Assembly (NCBI RefSeq): GCF_000165425.1
Contig: NW_001798955.1
Span: forward strand, 558,001 to 622,000
DNA length: 64,000 nucleotides
Direction of reading: 5' to 3'
From: Paramecium tetraurelia
Taxonomy: Eukaryota > Ciliophora > Oligohymenophorea > Peniculida > Parameciidae
Position numbers and translations under genes: made by a program. The notes below the pieces were generated by a model. It worked only from the letters and a program-made list of their open reading frames with translations, was not told the DNA's origin and did not search any database. The first letter of the stretch is position 1. Every line of letters begins with the position of its first letter. Positions 42,318 through 55,476 of the stretch are shown one piece after another.

Positions 42318-43749
42318 TCATTCCTCCACCTGCTACTAGAACTATTTTAATATTTGCACAATATTTATCAATGCTAAAATTAAATTATCCGCTGATCTAT
42401 CGTAGTAGAATAAGGCTGGCCATATAGGCAACGATAACAGCTACATAATCTATTCATTCCTTACATATATCTGCATGAGACGAGAGAATATCAGGTTCTC
42501 CTGATGGATATGCAAAGTTACCACCAACGTAACCACACTCAAAAGACATAATGTAGAATTAAAATTGCAAACATCATATTTGTATTGAAATAACTGATGT
42601 GTAATCAAAGGAGTGTAGCATACGAATAAGTCAAATACCTATTTCCCCACAAATACTTGGACAAAGAGTTTTATGTTAACATTCATTTCAGTGTCAACCA
42701 AAAATATCAACAATAACAATTTGTAATACCTAATTAATAAGTTGCTATACCATTGTTCTGCTATGAATAATCCCACTACCACCAATATATATCTTAAATA
42801 CATCACTTGTTTCTCCTACCTGAATTATAAGCAAAGCTATATAAACTGAACTTATAACAATATATGTGTATATATAAATTGCTGTTTAGGTTTCAAATGC
42901 ATATATCAGCAATGGAATATAAAAGAGCGTCAACTATTTTGTGCTAATAAAATAATTAATATGATGTACTTCTTATTTTAAGAATCAAAAATGTAAAAGC
43001 TTAAAAATATTATCAAATTATAAAGATTCCGTATTCGTAATCCAGATATGTGATGAAAATCTATTCAGTCAAAAAACAATAAGAATAGATCTTTTGGTCA
43101 TTTATGAAATTCGGCAATATTGGTACAGTTAACATTGCTCTTATATCTAATGTCAATGAACATAACATAAATTTGATTGAGGAAATGACTATCTTGAACA
43201 GAGTTGTATTATAATCTGATTTGTAATAATATTATTAGAAAGCAGTATTTAACAATTATGCAGTGTCTTTTGAATAGTTAACATTCTAGTACAATTATAT
43301 TTTGGTATTGCTATGTAACACAAAGTTATACAACCAATATGAAAATATTCATATTTTTTGAGGCTCTGTGCATTTTATTTGATGACATTTTGAATGTGAA
43401 TGCTATGTTGATTATCAATCTAAGCATTAAATGATCTTCTTGGAGGGGGAATCGGTTTCTTTGGTAATCTGATAATGATATCACTATTTATTTAATCTGT
43501 AAGAATCAAATAAGGAATGATTCCCGCACTCACCATATCGAAATTCATAATAGTTAGTACCATCTAAAACGGAACGATCATCCATAAACATCTCGGAAAT
43601 AATTGGCTGCTGCTAATGTATATGCACGCATATAGACTGATAAGGATTGTCATCATGCATAAGTAATAGATCACTCCAAAATCATAGGTGAATTGAGCAA
43701 ACATTCCCAAAAATATTTGCCCTGGTATTGCATATAATTGTATATACAT
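42318..43749 (-). CDS. Multi-pass membrane protein, unknown function
   Basis: 446 aa from MYIQLYAIPGQIFLGMFAQF. Hydrophobic helices are spread along the chain: near the N-terminus (VIYYLCMMTILISLYACIYI), then FKIVISSIKFMLCSL, LYNLIIFLSFYIF, LTLFYIPLLIYAF, YILVVVGLFIA, YYKLLLLIFLV and LCLLSVVTLVVTLHI. The loop after the second helix is Pro/Arg-rich (RLPKKPIPPPRRSF). Introns: 43267-43292, 43061-43077 (17 nt, the shortest in the window), 42944-42969 and 42837-42858; exons sum to 447 codons, TGA at 42318-42320. Its ATG is in the same frame as, and five codons after, the stop of the ubiquitin-like ORF upstream, so both may be one gene. I do not recognise the family. Confidence 0.7.
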
Positions 43750-43761
43750 TATATTATTAAA

Positions 43762-44149
43762 TCACTTCTTCATTCGAATTTCAATGATCGATTAATCCTT
43801 CAAATTTTTGATATCATTTAAAGAGAAGAACTCTGGCATTATCTTCCCTTCGAAAATCAGGTCCTAATTTATTTTAATCCTAATTGCCATACAAAATCGT
43901 TTCTTCCACAGTCTATTTTTTCAGCCACACATTTCTTAGCCCATTCAACATCTTATCCAACCTTAAACTAACTTATTATGAAATTATAAGTTTTACCTCT
44001 AAATCGTAATAACTCTCCTCTAATTAAAATTTTAACTAGCTTACTCATATATATATTACCTTTATACTCTAACCAGCAAATAAATCATTTTCTTATTCAA
44101 AAGTCATTACGTTTGCATTTTAAAAATTCAGATTGAAACCCTTCGACAT
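43762..44149 (-). CDS. Ubiquitin-like domain ORF
   Basis: 101 aa. After 28 variable residues comes a beta-grasp pattern: SIKLKFQLEESYYDLEFKVG, VEWAKKCVAEKI, LIFEGKIMPEFFSLNDIKNL and SIIEIRMKK, matching strand-helix-strand order of ubiquitin with the IFEGK turn. There is no C-terminal diglycine, so it is not a conjugated modifier; it looks like the UBL module of a larger protein. Introns: 44037-44060, 43968-43996 and 43864-43892; exons sum to 102 codons. The TGA (43762-43764) is followed in the same frame by four sense codons and the ATG of the membrane protein, an arrangement suggestive of a UBL-membrane fusion split by one codon. Confidence 0.75.
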
Positions 44150-44205
44150 TTTCTATATTTATTAATATCATAAAGTAATTCAAAAAAGAATGTTAACATT
44201 TAAAA

Positions 44206-44622
44206 TCAATCCTCTTTCCAACTATTAATCATTTACGACAAGAGTAGAGATTTCATTCCGATTAGAATCCTCTCCATCTTATCTAATACCGATTTTATCT
44301 CTTGGCAATTTTGTAATTACTTAAAGACAAACCCTTTGTTAGCTTATTAAATCGACTCATTTATAATCTATTCTAGCAACCCTTTAAGATGCAAGCCTAG
44401 TTCAAGAACTTATTTTTTCCCTTTGCTGTTCCTCCTTATTTTCTTCTTTCTCATTTATGATTCATTTTCTTTAAATTTACACCAATTTTTATGCTATGAA
44501 GATTTTAATAGTTGCTTAAGCTTTTTCTATTATAAGAAAATTCCATCTGCAGGTTTTAGATCTTCTATCCTCCCATGATCCTAGTCTTCCTCAACTTCAA
44601 ATATAAATTAGTAATTTTTCAT
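44206..44622 (-). CDS. Hypothetical small basic helical protein
   Basis: 138 aa, no intron needed, from MKNYQFIFEVEEDQDHGRIE to TGA at 44206-44208. The middle is strongly basic (MRKKKIRRNSKGKK) and the C-terminal half is helical (LELGLHLKGLLEQIINESIQ). No family recognised. It lies 56 bp upstream of the ubiquitin-like ORF on the same strand. Uninterrupted frame, sensible start and compact spacing support a gene. Confidence 0.6.
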
Positions 44623-45217
44623 CTTTAATTGAAACTTTATTTTTATTTGAAATTAGAATTCTTAATCTCTTATATTAATTATCCAAGATGCAAAAGTATA
44701 ATTAATACAAAATATTGTAATTCTAATAAAGTTATCTCTTTTTTAAAATCCAATAAAAAGATAGATAGCATTAATAGTCTTAAATTAATATTATTTGTTA
44801 ATCATAAAAAAATATCAAAAAACTATCAGTTTTTAATTTAATTATTATAGATACAAGAGTATGTGTTGGTTATGAAATAATGATTTAATAAATAATAAAA
44901 AGATATTTATTAAGTAGTTTTTTTCTAGATGCTCATTATTTTATTAGTAGTGATATGAGATCAAAATTATAGTATAATAATATATTATTTTCTATTTATT
45001 TCCTAAAGTTGAGTTTGATTCATTATTCTCTATTGATAATCTGATTTAAATAAATTTTATGAGTTCAATATTTTTATGATTTATTTATGATTTATTATCT
45101 ATTCGAAATGTATTTAGAGATAAAAATTCATTATATGATATGTTTAATCGTATTTATAATTTGATATTTTTGATTACTTCTTCATTATTATATTAATTAT
45201 TATTTTAACGAATATAA
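44623..45217. other. AT-rich divergent spacer
   Basis: 595 bp, extremely AT-rich, between two divergent genes. It contains short overlapping copies of a TTTATGATTTATT-like motif around 45060-45110 and long A or T runs. Apart from serving both promoters, I see nothing definable. Confidence 0.5.
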
Positions 45218-47053
45218 ATGAGTTTTTAATCAATTTCATCTTCAGATTTATCAAATTCAGATGAAATGAGTTTCGTAAAAACTGATTAAGAGAGAATTTT
45301 GAAAAATTCAAACATTTTAAAACATGCTAATAATGATAGCAACAACTGTTTGAAGCACCCAAATAAAAAAGTAATTTGTTTGTTAAAATATAGGCAAAAT
45401 TTTATGTATAGCAAAATAGCAATTAATTATTTTGTTCAAAATGTGCATTGAATTTAGCTTTGCAAGGTCTTAAAATAGAAGAAACATAAGAGGTATAATT
45501 GGAAATATAAAGGAAAGATAAAATAAATAACTTTCAGAAGGATTTACATTAAGCTCTTTAATAATGTGATTAAAAATTAGTTAACATGAATGATATTAAA
45601 AACAACTTAATAAACTAATGGGAGGAATAGAATATCAATTGTGAAGAATTTTTTAATATAGTTCTAAAGACAACTAATTAGTTAAGACAAACATATCAGC
45701 AGAAATTATAAAATGACTATTCCACCTATTAAAATCAAGTTTAGGAGCAAATAGAGAATATCAAGCAATTAATACAATAATTGAAGCAATTTTCTATTGA
45801 TATTTTTACTAATCATGACAACATAGTTAAGAAAATGGAAATGAAACCATTTGATGAGATTATGCAAAAGTATTAAAAAAAAGTAAATGAAATACGATAT
45901 CAATAAATAAATAATCAATTTCAATTATCTCTAAAATAGGTCAATGTTGATTAAAATTAAATTCTAACATTTATGAATAAAATGTGTTATAATTTGCTCA
46001 TTAAAAATGACAATATGGAATATCATCAAAAGACGATGACTAGTTAATAAAATTTTGAATCTAATTTGTCAAATCATTAAAAATATTTTGATATGTTTGA
46101 AAATGAGGAGGTTAATAGTCCTATGTCTACTATGAATTAAGTACAATTGCAGTCTCCTATTCGTTAACAGTTTAATAAATTTGAATCAGTCAATTCAAAC
46201 CCTGTCAGAAGTAATGCAAATACCCCTGAAAGTTGGAAATAAAAGCTTAGTTTGAGAAGGGATAATATAACACCAAATGATAAAATCTCTTATTAAAATA
46301 GTTCTCGTGTTTTAGAGTAGGTAAGTTCGAAAAAAGCACTTTAAAAGTAATTAATTGACAAATATTCTTATTAATGCAATGAAAAATAAAAAACAACAAC
46401 TGATTGCGAAAGAATAAGTGAAAAATCTTATTCATTGTTAAATAATAATTTGAGTTGCTTTCAAATCCAGAAATTTATAAAAGAAGCTGAAAGAGGAAGT
46501 CTCGAAGATAGAGAACTAACGCCTAAACAAAAGATTATTCCTGCTAGTAAATCTATTTTGTAAGGGTAAACCTATAATAATTAAATAAAGAATAATTCTA
46601 ATCAAAAATGTATTTATCTAATTATTATGTTTAGCTTAGTAAAATCTAATATAAAATTACCTCCACAAATAATAATATGGATCAGTTCCAAATTTAAAGT
46701 CAGCCTCTCACTTATAATAACAATGTGATGCTGTCTACTTGCATCGTTAATAGGAAGGCCACTTAAGATCTAAATCAAAATAAATCAAGCCATAATCCAC
46801 AGAATAAGAAAGTAAAAGACAGTTTATCATGAATGTTGGGATGAACTCAAATCCGTAAGTTTAAAATGAAGATACATTGAAAGATAAAATATTAAAAGAG
46901 CTTTGTAGTCATCCAAGCGAATCGGTTTATGGCCAAGTGATTAGAAATCATTAACAAAAATCAAAAAATCATAAAACAACAAGCAAAGAAAATTATGAAT
47001 GGACTTCCTAGAAAAATAGAAGGATTGGATAAAATATAAACAAGAAATAATGA
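45218..47053 (+). CDS. B-box-like zinc protein with coiled coil and disordered tail
   Basis: 595 aa. Residues 47-75 hold a ciliate-type Cys/His array (CLKHPNKK, then LFCSKCALNLALQG), the first half of a B-box-like finger. A coiled coil follows to about residue 290 (QQCDQKLVNMNDIKNNLINQ; EQIENIKQLIQQLKQF). The rest is Ser/Asn/Gln-rich and probably disordered with several SP/TP sites (NSPMS, QSPIR, NTPES). Introns: 45371-45393 and 46610-46634; exons sum to 596 codons, TGA at 47051-47053. Proteins of this plan are numerous in Paramecium and mostly uncharacterised; a cytoskeletal or adaptor role is only a guess. Confidence 0.75.
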
Positions 47054-47439
47054 TTTATATATTTCAAATAAATCTCTAAATATTTCTTTGTCTATTTAAT
47101 TTTTAATTCCAAGAGTCCTAATATAATATTTATTTAAGAATAAATTTAATTAACCTCAATTAAATGGTGCTATTTTCAGAAATTTAATAATATTAATTCA
47201 AAATACCTTATTATCTCTTAAGTGTGATACTTAAATACATGTTTAGTACTCCTAAAATTTAAAAAATAAAATTTTCATCATTTCGAAATACTAATAATTT
47301 AGATACCTCTTATTATCAATTGTAATCCTACAAGAGATTCTAATCTTAAAAATCCATTTTTATTTAAATCAATTTATTCATTTTTTGAAACTTTATTGGC
47401 TTCTATAAATTAATATGACAATTTATTTTATTATTTAAT
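47054..47439. other. Intergenic interval before the guanylyl cyclase
   Basis: 386 bp AT-rich spacer between co-directional genes. It should contain the cyclase promoter. No distinct element seen. Confidence 0.5.
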
Positions 47440-50400
47440 ATGACCATAATTCATAGGTTTATTTCTTACTGTTATTTATGGCTACCAAAGTAAATTTAGA
47501 AATCAGTCTAAAAAACGCTATTTTAATAACAGGAAAATGGTTAGGTTTATAAAGTATTAAATGTGTAAATTCATAGATTGAATTTTCCAATGGAGAAGTG
47601 CAAAAGATAATAAATTTTGAAAATACAATCAATTATATATAATTTGTTGGAGTAAAGAATTGTCTTTTATCTTTAGTCATTCCAAGTTATTAAAAAAATG
47701 ATTGATTTAATAAAAAGAGTCGAAAATTTGATCCTTTTAATTATATTAGTCATTGCATTATCAGGAAAAACTTTTTATTAAGATTTTACTGAATAAATAA
47801 TAGTTTTTTATTCATTGACATGTTACTTTTTAGATAAGCTTTAATATTTAGTAAACTTGCTATTAATCAGTTATAAACTAAGAAAACCAATAATCTATAG
47901 TTAATAATTCTAAATGTCGAATATTTTCGAAGTTTCCTAATATTTCTGAAGAAGAAATTTAACAAATGGAAGAAAAAAATTAAGATTATTTAGAGTATGA
48001 TATTATAAGTATTTAGATTCAAATCCTACAAATCAATAAAATGGTCAGAACTATAATTGGGAGATATTGTATGTCTAAAGAGAGGGAAGTAGAGTCCTGC
48101 TGATCTTCTCATTTTAGACTCAAGTTAAGAGGAGCTTCTAGTTGATTTTGAAGTGCGTACTGCATGTTCTTGTACATTTGTTAACATTAATCACAACACA
48201 AAAGGTAATATAATGGATTTCATTACAAAACTAAATGGACAAATCTCTTTTAGTATATAAGAGTCGCCTGTAGGGAGTATAAAATTAAAAAATGATCCAA
48301 AAGCTACTTCATTTAATAAAAAAAATATGATTTTGAAGGGAGAAACGCTGGATAGGGTAGACTGGATTTTTGGAATGGCAATTAGAGTTGGAGAGGATTG
48401 CTGTTATGGTTAAACAACTCTAAAGAAATAAAACTATTCATAAAAAAGCTGGATAGTAGAATTTCAGACTTACATCTCTTATACTTGTTGGATCTTATTT
48501 TCAATATGTTTTATATCTAATATGGTTTTTTCATCCTTTTTTATACGTGAGTATTTTTTTAAAAGTCTAATTTACTGCTTGTTAATATTTCCTTAGAACT
48601 TATAATTGTTAGAAAAAATATGTTATTTTTTTATTATTATCAAAAATAATAAAGCATTTTATAAGGAATAGTAAAAGGTGAAAAATAAATACAAAGTTAA
48701 AAAATAGTAAAAGTTAAGAGCAAATGATTATCCAATAGTTCTTAAATCATAAAATGATAGGAAAATACTAATGCCTATAGAAAAATATTTTAATTTGCCA
48801 CTATTATCATTTCAAAGACAAACATAATTATTAGGGTTCAAATCTCATAATAATAATGAGACAGGGCTTATGATGTTAACTTCATAGAATGTCTTAGATC
48901 TTATTAGGACTGATATTCTAATTTTGGACAATCCAAAATTTTTATTTAAGGCCAAACCTAAAGTAGTCTAACTTGTTGAAAACTTTAAAACATACCATTT
49001 TAGTTATAATAAACTTAAAAATTTGGTGAGAAATGCTTCACCAAAATAAAAGACGAATTGTGACAAATTATTAATTGACACTAATAGATAATAAACATAA
49101 GATGAAATGAAAACTTTAGATATTGATCTTTTGATTTCTGAAAAAAGAGTTCCTGATCTCAGAAATTGTACTGATATTTTATTAGCTTCAATCTAGATTT
49201 AGAAAATAGGGAATATTAAAGATAACAACTAAAAGGATTAAAAATAAAATGATACAAAATTGAATAATGGCATAGGCAAGAAAAAGAGTGCCAGATACAT
49301 TTTTGATTCTTCTTTTGTTAAACACTAATAAAATAGCAATTAAGTTTTTGACAACAGTAAAGATGCATCCAATCATAATATCTCTTAATCTTTCTAATCA
49401 TCACATATTGGATTGTAAAAATAAAAAAATCAATTTGTCAAGCCTGGAACTATTATTAAGCAAAATCCTAATTTTAGCCAGATGTCCTAAAAAAAAATTA
49501 ACGACCTAAACTCTGATAGAATTATAAGCGAAAATTATAATGAATAGGACTTTATTGATATTCTTTACAGCCAAGATGATAGAATATATAATGAAATTTT
49601 AGTGATGATGCTTCTAACAAATAGTATTATAAGTGTGTTTAATGAAAAATTAAATAAATTAGAATTTATCTTTGAAAATAGTTATGATGAATCCATTCTA
49701 TAATTTTGTGAATTACTTGATTATAATCTAATTTGTTCAACAGAATAGGAGAATACTAAATAAGAATTAAATAGCAGAACAATTATAAAAAAGGTTATTT
49801 CAATTGGTACCAGTTCCAAAGTCTTTGAGATTCTAACTTTTTTAGAACCTACAGAGAATAGGAAACACATTTTATCAGTATTAGTTAGAGATCCAGAATC
49901 ATTTTAGTTAGATGAAGGTGCATTGTTATATACAAGAATTGAAACAAATAATCAGACAGAAAATAAATATCATGAAAATTTATAAGAAATGAATTGGGAC
50001 GGATTAAAAACATTTTTATATTAGAAAAGGTAATTAGGATATTCCTAAACAAATGATATCTTGAAAAAATTATCCGCTATCTCAGAGACATATGGAAATA
50101 GATCTCATGAAATAGAAAAACTATTCATTGAACTTGAATCTAAGAGTGAACCTATTTTTGCTATTGGAATATCATCAACAAAATAAAAATTATTATAGCA
50201 TTCATCTTAAGAATTCATATAGGAATAGGTAAATTAAGAAAGAATCTTTTTCACCTTATAAAATTATAACATCAAACTATGCATCATTATACCTGATTCT
50301 TATGACGATTTAATGCTTTTTGTTAGAACATATTCAATAATCTAATCAAAAGAACAAATTATTGAATTCAAAGAAAGGGACTCTTAATAGTTACAATATA

Positions 50401-53400
50401 AGTTTAGGTAGTATCTTTAAAATCTGATGTCTAATAATATACCAAATTATCAGGATAACTTTATAATTGTAAGTTCTGAAGCATTTGATAGTATTTTAGA
50501 GGATGAATATTTAAAATATCATTTTGTTTTTATATTCTAAATGTCTGGTGGATTAGGTGCTTATCGATTTACAAGTAGATAAAAAGGAAAATTAGCAAAA
50601 ATTCTATAAAAAACTAATTAAAAAATACTCAGCGTTGGAAATTCTTTAGATGATGAATATCTATTTAGTAAATCTCATTTAACAGTTAGTTTAATGAAAA
50701 AAGAATAGGAAATAACTATTATAAATTCAAAATTTGTAGCTTTAAATATTAAATAACTATTAAAGATGATTTTTCTTATTTGCCCTAGATAGATGTAGAA
50801 TTATTTAGCATTTTTAGAAATCCAATTATATAGATGCTTACTATTAGGTTTGATAATATTTATTATTAGCTTTTAATTTGAAGATATTTAACTATTTTGG
50901 CTATTGATATTTTTTTTAATTCCAAGCAATATTTTGTCATCTATTTAGCACTATTTTTTATTGTGTAATCAGAAAGAATAAACGCTTAAATTTTAATCTA
51001 CTTATGTTATGATATTTTAAAGTATAAAGAAGAGAAGTATGTTAAGAGGAATTTTAGGGGTTTTTGTAATAGTTATTATTGATTTAGTATATTTGATTCT
51101 AACTGAATAAACTATTTTATTGGTTATCTCTTCAAATGGTAAAATTGATTAAACATCAAAATCAGTATTACTTTACATAAGCTTAGAATTATTAGATAAA
51201 TCTAAAATTTTATTCCATATTATAAAGAAATATGAAAATATCTATTATAAACTTATGTAATTAACTATTACAATTTTTATATTGACTCTGTTAATAATAT
51301 GTTTTAATTTGGTTTAAGCCTCTACTGATGATTAAAGACTGATAGATGAATTCAATTAATAAAATTTTTTAGCTTTCATTTTCATAAGTGTTTTTCTAAT
51401 TGGTTTATCATTTGTGACTCAAGAGATCTTGGAGATTTATTCGATAAATTTCATGATACCCTCAGAACAAATCACCTTTGAGTAAAACTAAAAAGATATT
51501 TTGGAATTAAAAAAAAAACTAAATTCAAGCAATTCACTTAGCGAAGAAGAAGAAGAAGAAATGCAGTTAATTTTTAATTAAAAAATTAAAAAAATTACAG
51601 ATTAGCTTTTTGATAATAAAGATTTAGTAGATGAAATAATAACTAAATAAATAAAGGGAGATTAATCAGTAGTAGATGAAATGGATAAATTTCAAGGATT
51701 TCAAGATAAAAAAACCGAAAAGGATTTTTAAGACTTCTTTAAATAATAGAACTAACATAAATTTAACATTTTCTATGCTTTTATATTTTATGATATATGC
51801 ATACTAATAATGTACTGTTATGAAATACTTACAAGTAGCGTATTTCCATTATCAATTTTATTAACTGTATTAATTTAATTTATCATTTAACTTTTTATTT
51901 CTCTTTTATAATTAAGGGTGATCACTAATAAAAAGATCTAATAATATTTTTAGTTGCTATCCCTTATTTTAAGATACATTTTTAAAATATTAATAGATGT
52001 ACTTTATATAGGAAATTATCAAGAATTTGTTGGATTCATGTTTAATATCTAATTTATTCTTGCTTTTGCAATAACAACTCAACCAATAGTTCCAATTATT
52101 TTCTATGTTATCTTATAATTGGTCATTTACATAATAGATTTGATAATAAATGGATTTTCAATGAATTTTCTTAATTAAAAAGAAGTGATATATTGCTTAG
52201 TCAAATTTGGGTTTCTATTAGTTGAAATATCATATCCAATTTTTGAAAATGTTTAAAAGTTTCAATTTTTACAGAGATCTTCATATATTTATTAGAATAG
52301 ACTGAATATTGAATAAAAGAAGATAAACTATATTTTAGGTTTATTGATGCCAAGATTTATTTAAGAGAGAATGAATAAAGGTTAGATTTAGATTTAGCAA
52401 GATCAAGGCGATGTTACAATATTATTTTGTGATATTTACCAATTCGACAAGGTTATTAAATATGAATAAGAAAATATATTGAACTTTTTAGATACTCTAT
52501 ACAGAGCCTTTGACTAATTGTGTTAGACGTATGATTTGTAAAAGATAGAGACAGTTGGTAAAACTTATATGGCAGCTGGAGGATTGAAGGATTATGATGC
52601 AGTGATAAGTAACAATATAATCTAAAAATAGATTAAAAAAATGCTAATAGCACAACTAGAGCTTTAGAAACGGCTATAGCTATGATGGATGCTGTAAAAA
52701 CAATGAAATATGGTGATAATCAAGATGTTAAATTAAAGATTGGAATTCATTATGGTAGAGTAATTGCTGGTGTAATTGGAGTTCATAAACCATAATTCTC
52801 ATTGATAGGAGATACAGTAAATACTACAAGCAGGGTTTGTAGCACAGGTGATGCTGGATTCATTACATTGAGTGAATCGGCCTATAACAATATTAAAGAT
52901 ACAACTAAATATTAATTTGATGAAAAGGCAGTGGCTGCTAAAGGAAAAGGGACACTTCTAACATTTCGATTCAAGGTATAACTAAAGGATAAAGATTCAA
53001 CAAGATTAATATCATCTAAATTAATTAAAGATCATTAAGAATCCAGCAATGAAACTAGAGTTCAAGTTATGCCATTAAAAAATCCTGAAAATAAGAAACC
53101 TCCTGCCAAAATTTTGATGAAAAGAGCTTCTGTTATGAATCCAATAGGATTGGGAAATGATCCCAACAAATCCCCTATACTAGTTTTAAGACAGCTCTAG
53201 TAATAGTTATAAAACAAAAAGACGTTTTAAATTATGATCAAGAAAAAGTAATCGATTGATCATGAAACTAAAGAACAAGAAGTCAAACGTTAAAATTCTT
53301 AAAAATCGATATCTAGTTCGAATTAAGATCTAAATTAAGGATAATAAATATAGAATGAAAATCAATCTCAAGTTTAATAGCAGCCCAAGGTTGTAAATAC

Positions 53401-55436
53401 AAATCCAAAAATGAGAAGTAGTATACTGTAACTGCATAAACCACTTAAAAGGGGAAATGAAGATGGAGCTATTTAGCATTATCCATCAACCTTGTAATAG
53501 TTTTCAATGAGTCTATTTTAACCTATTTCAGACATTAGACTTTAACCCTCTTCTAATTAGATCTCGTCCTCACAAAACTAATAGAGCTCAAGTATATAAC
53601 CTTAGTTAAGTGTACTACAATAAAATTCTTAAACTCAAATGGTCTAGATTTTGGAACACCCAAGTAAAGAGAGCATAAAGTAGGTGAGGATTGCAGAGGA
53701 AGCATAAAATTAATAGAATAATCAATAGCCTCAAAGAGGATAAATCAAAAGGAAGGGAACTGTAATAATGGCTGATTTGGTTAATAAGAAAAAAATGATG
53801 AAATCAAACACTAAAATAATTCTACCGGAAGATAAGGAACGACCTCTTAAGTTAGTTTAAAAGGAAAATGAAAATCATTTTGAGGGAAAAGGAAAATAAA
53901 TAGAAAATCCTGGATTTTTTGAAGCTTAAGAGAATCTTATAAAAAAAGAAAATGATTTTGTTGAAAATTCTGATGAAATTGAAATAAATAAAAAATAGAG
54001 CATTTCAAAACTTTAGTAAAGATTAGATTTGATAAAATTAAAGAACATTAAAAAATTTAAATTAGACTTTGATAAAGATTTTGATTATGAATTGAATAAA
54101 AGTTAATACGATAGCAAAGACCATGTATTGTATTATTAGATCTACGAAGAATATAATCTGCAAGAATTTATATAGTTTAGAAAAACATTTATACTGTTAC
54201 TAATTCTTATGATTTGTAAAAGCCTTTTATATTTCTTATTAGACGAATTAAATCCATCAAATAAAATAGAACTAATCATTGTTATTTTATGTCAACTCAT
54301 TGTTAGTGTATTGATTATCTTTCCTTTTTACAAATTCTAAGATCTTTAAGATTTTAAAAAAGCTAAATCTTTAAGTTTAATCTATTTTATAAGCATAAGT
54401 TCATTAAACATTTTAATAGTTTACTTTGTGGATGAATAAGAATTTGAGATAATTTTGTAATTATGTTAGATTACTTCAATCTATATCAACTTATTTCACT
54501 AATAACTTTTTATTCTAAAAGATAAATAATATTTATAAATCATTTACTTTATTCTTTTGATTCTATTAACTGTATATAAAAAGTACATATTGGAAATAGT
54601 ATTTTTCATAATAAGCACTGATGGTTTAACCTATTACTTTGAGCATTAAGTAAATGAAATCCTTGTTAAAAATTATAGAGTGAGTCAACAATTATAAACT
54701 TAAATATTTAAATATGAAAATATTTTGTAATACTTGATGCCTCCTCATGCATTAAAACGATTATTACAACCAGAATCAGATAAAACTGAAACATTTATAG
54801 ATGTTCTAGACCATGCTACTGTTTTATTTGCAGACATCGCTGGTTTTACTAAATATTCAAGCTCTGTTTAGCCTGAAACTGTTGTTGAAATGCTTAGAAA
54901 CTTGTTTCAATCTTTTGATTTATATTGTTAAATGGCATAGATATATAAACTGTTTACTATTGGTGATTGCTATGTGTGTATGGGAGTTTTGGATTACACA
55001 AAAAGAGATCCTGCCGAAGAAGTATTATATTAAATTGATTTAGGCATAAAAAGTACTAGCTTTTGGTCTCAAAATGATATAGATAATTAATGATATCAAA
55101 TAGGATCCCCAATATTAGCATTTAAACATGAGAATAGGAGTGCATACTGGTAGAGTCCTCGGTGGAGTAGTTGGAACTGATGTTGTTAGATATGATATTT
55201 ATGGAGAAGATGTCACAATTGCTAATTTGATGGAGTCATCGGGAACTGTAAGATATTTTATTTAGTTTTAGGAAGGAAAGATGTTAATTAGCGATTATAC
55301 AAAGAATTTGGTTGAATCTGAATATGATGACTTTAAATTTGAATATGCGAAGGATGTTTATATTCAATCAAAGGATATGACAATACCCACTTTTTTTGTT
55401 TCACTTAATGATTTAGATTGTTGTGAAGAAAATTGA
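47440..55436 (+). CDS. Guanylyl cyclase with N-terminal P-type-ATPase-like domain
   Basis: Roughly 2,600 aa, the ciliate and apicomplexan type of cyclase that makes cGMP at the membrane. The first 3.4 kb resemble a P4-ATPase (LGDIVCLKRGSRVPADLL near 48070), but the phosphorylation motif DKTGT is replaced by DNPKF near 48927, so pumping is unlikely. Two six-helix sets each precede a cyclase domain. The first (52400-52980) is C2-like: FCDIYQFDKV, KIETVGKTYMAAGG, QFSLIGDTVNTTSR. The second (54730-55430) is C1-like: VLFADIAGFTKY and IGDCYVCMG with both metal Asp. The order is inverted relative to mammalian adenylyl cyclases. Purine-contact residues are Glu and Ser, favouring GTP. Introns 52609-52631 and 55248-55271 are certain; others upstream were not fully placed. 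Start ATG 47440 is provisional. Confidence 0.88.
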
Positions 55437-55476
55437 ATCGAAGAGATTTTGAATATTATATATATTATTTATTATT

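Noticed and set aside
42441-42456. A 15-nt GT...AG segment that would remove a TGA in an alternative frame of the membrane protein gene
   Set aside because: The correct frame, found through the upstream introns, has no TGA here; the alternative frame is a shadow.
44623-45217. AT-rich spacer with short tandem-like motifs considered as a mobile element or IES remnant
   Set aside because: No TA-bounded inverted ends, no ORF and no long repeat; ordinary low-complexity spacer.
47478-47696. ORF beginning MATKVNLEISLKNA near the guanylyl cyclase start
   Set aside because: The frame that continues into the P-type ATPase region is a different one, open from ATG 47440 and needing no intron there.
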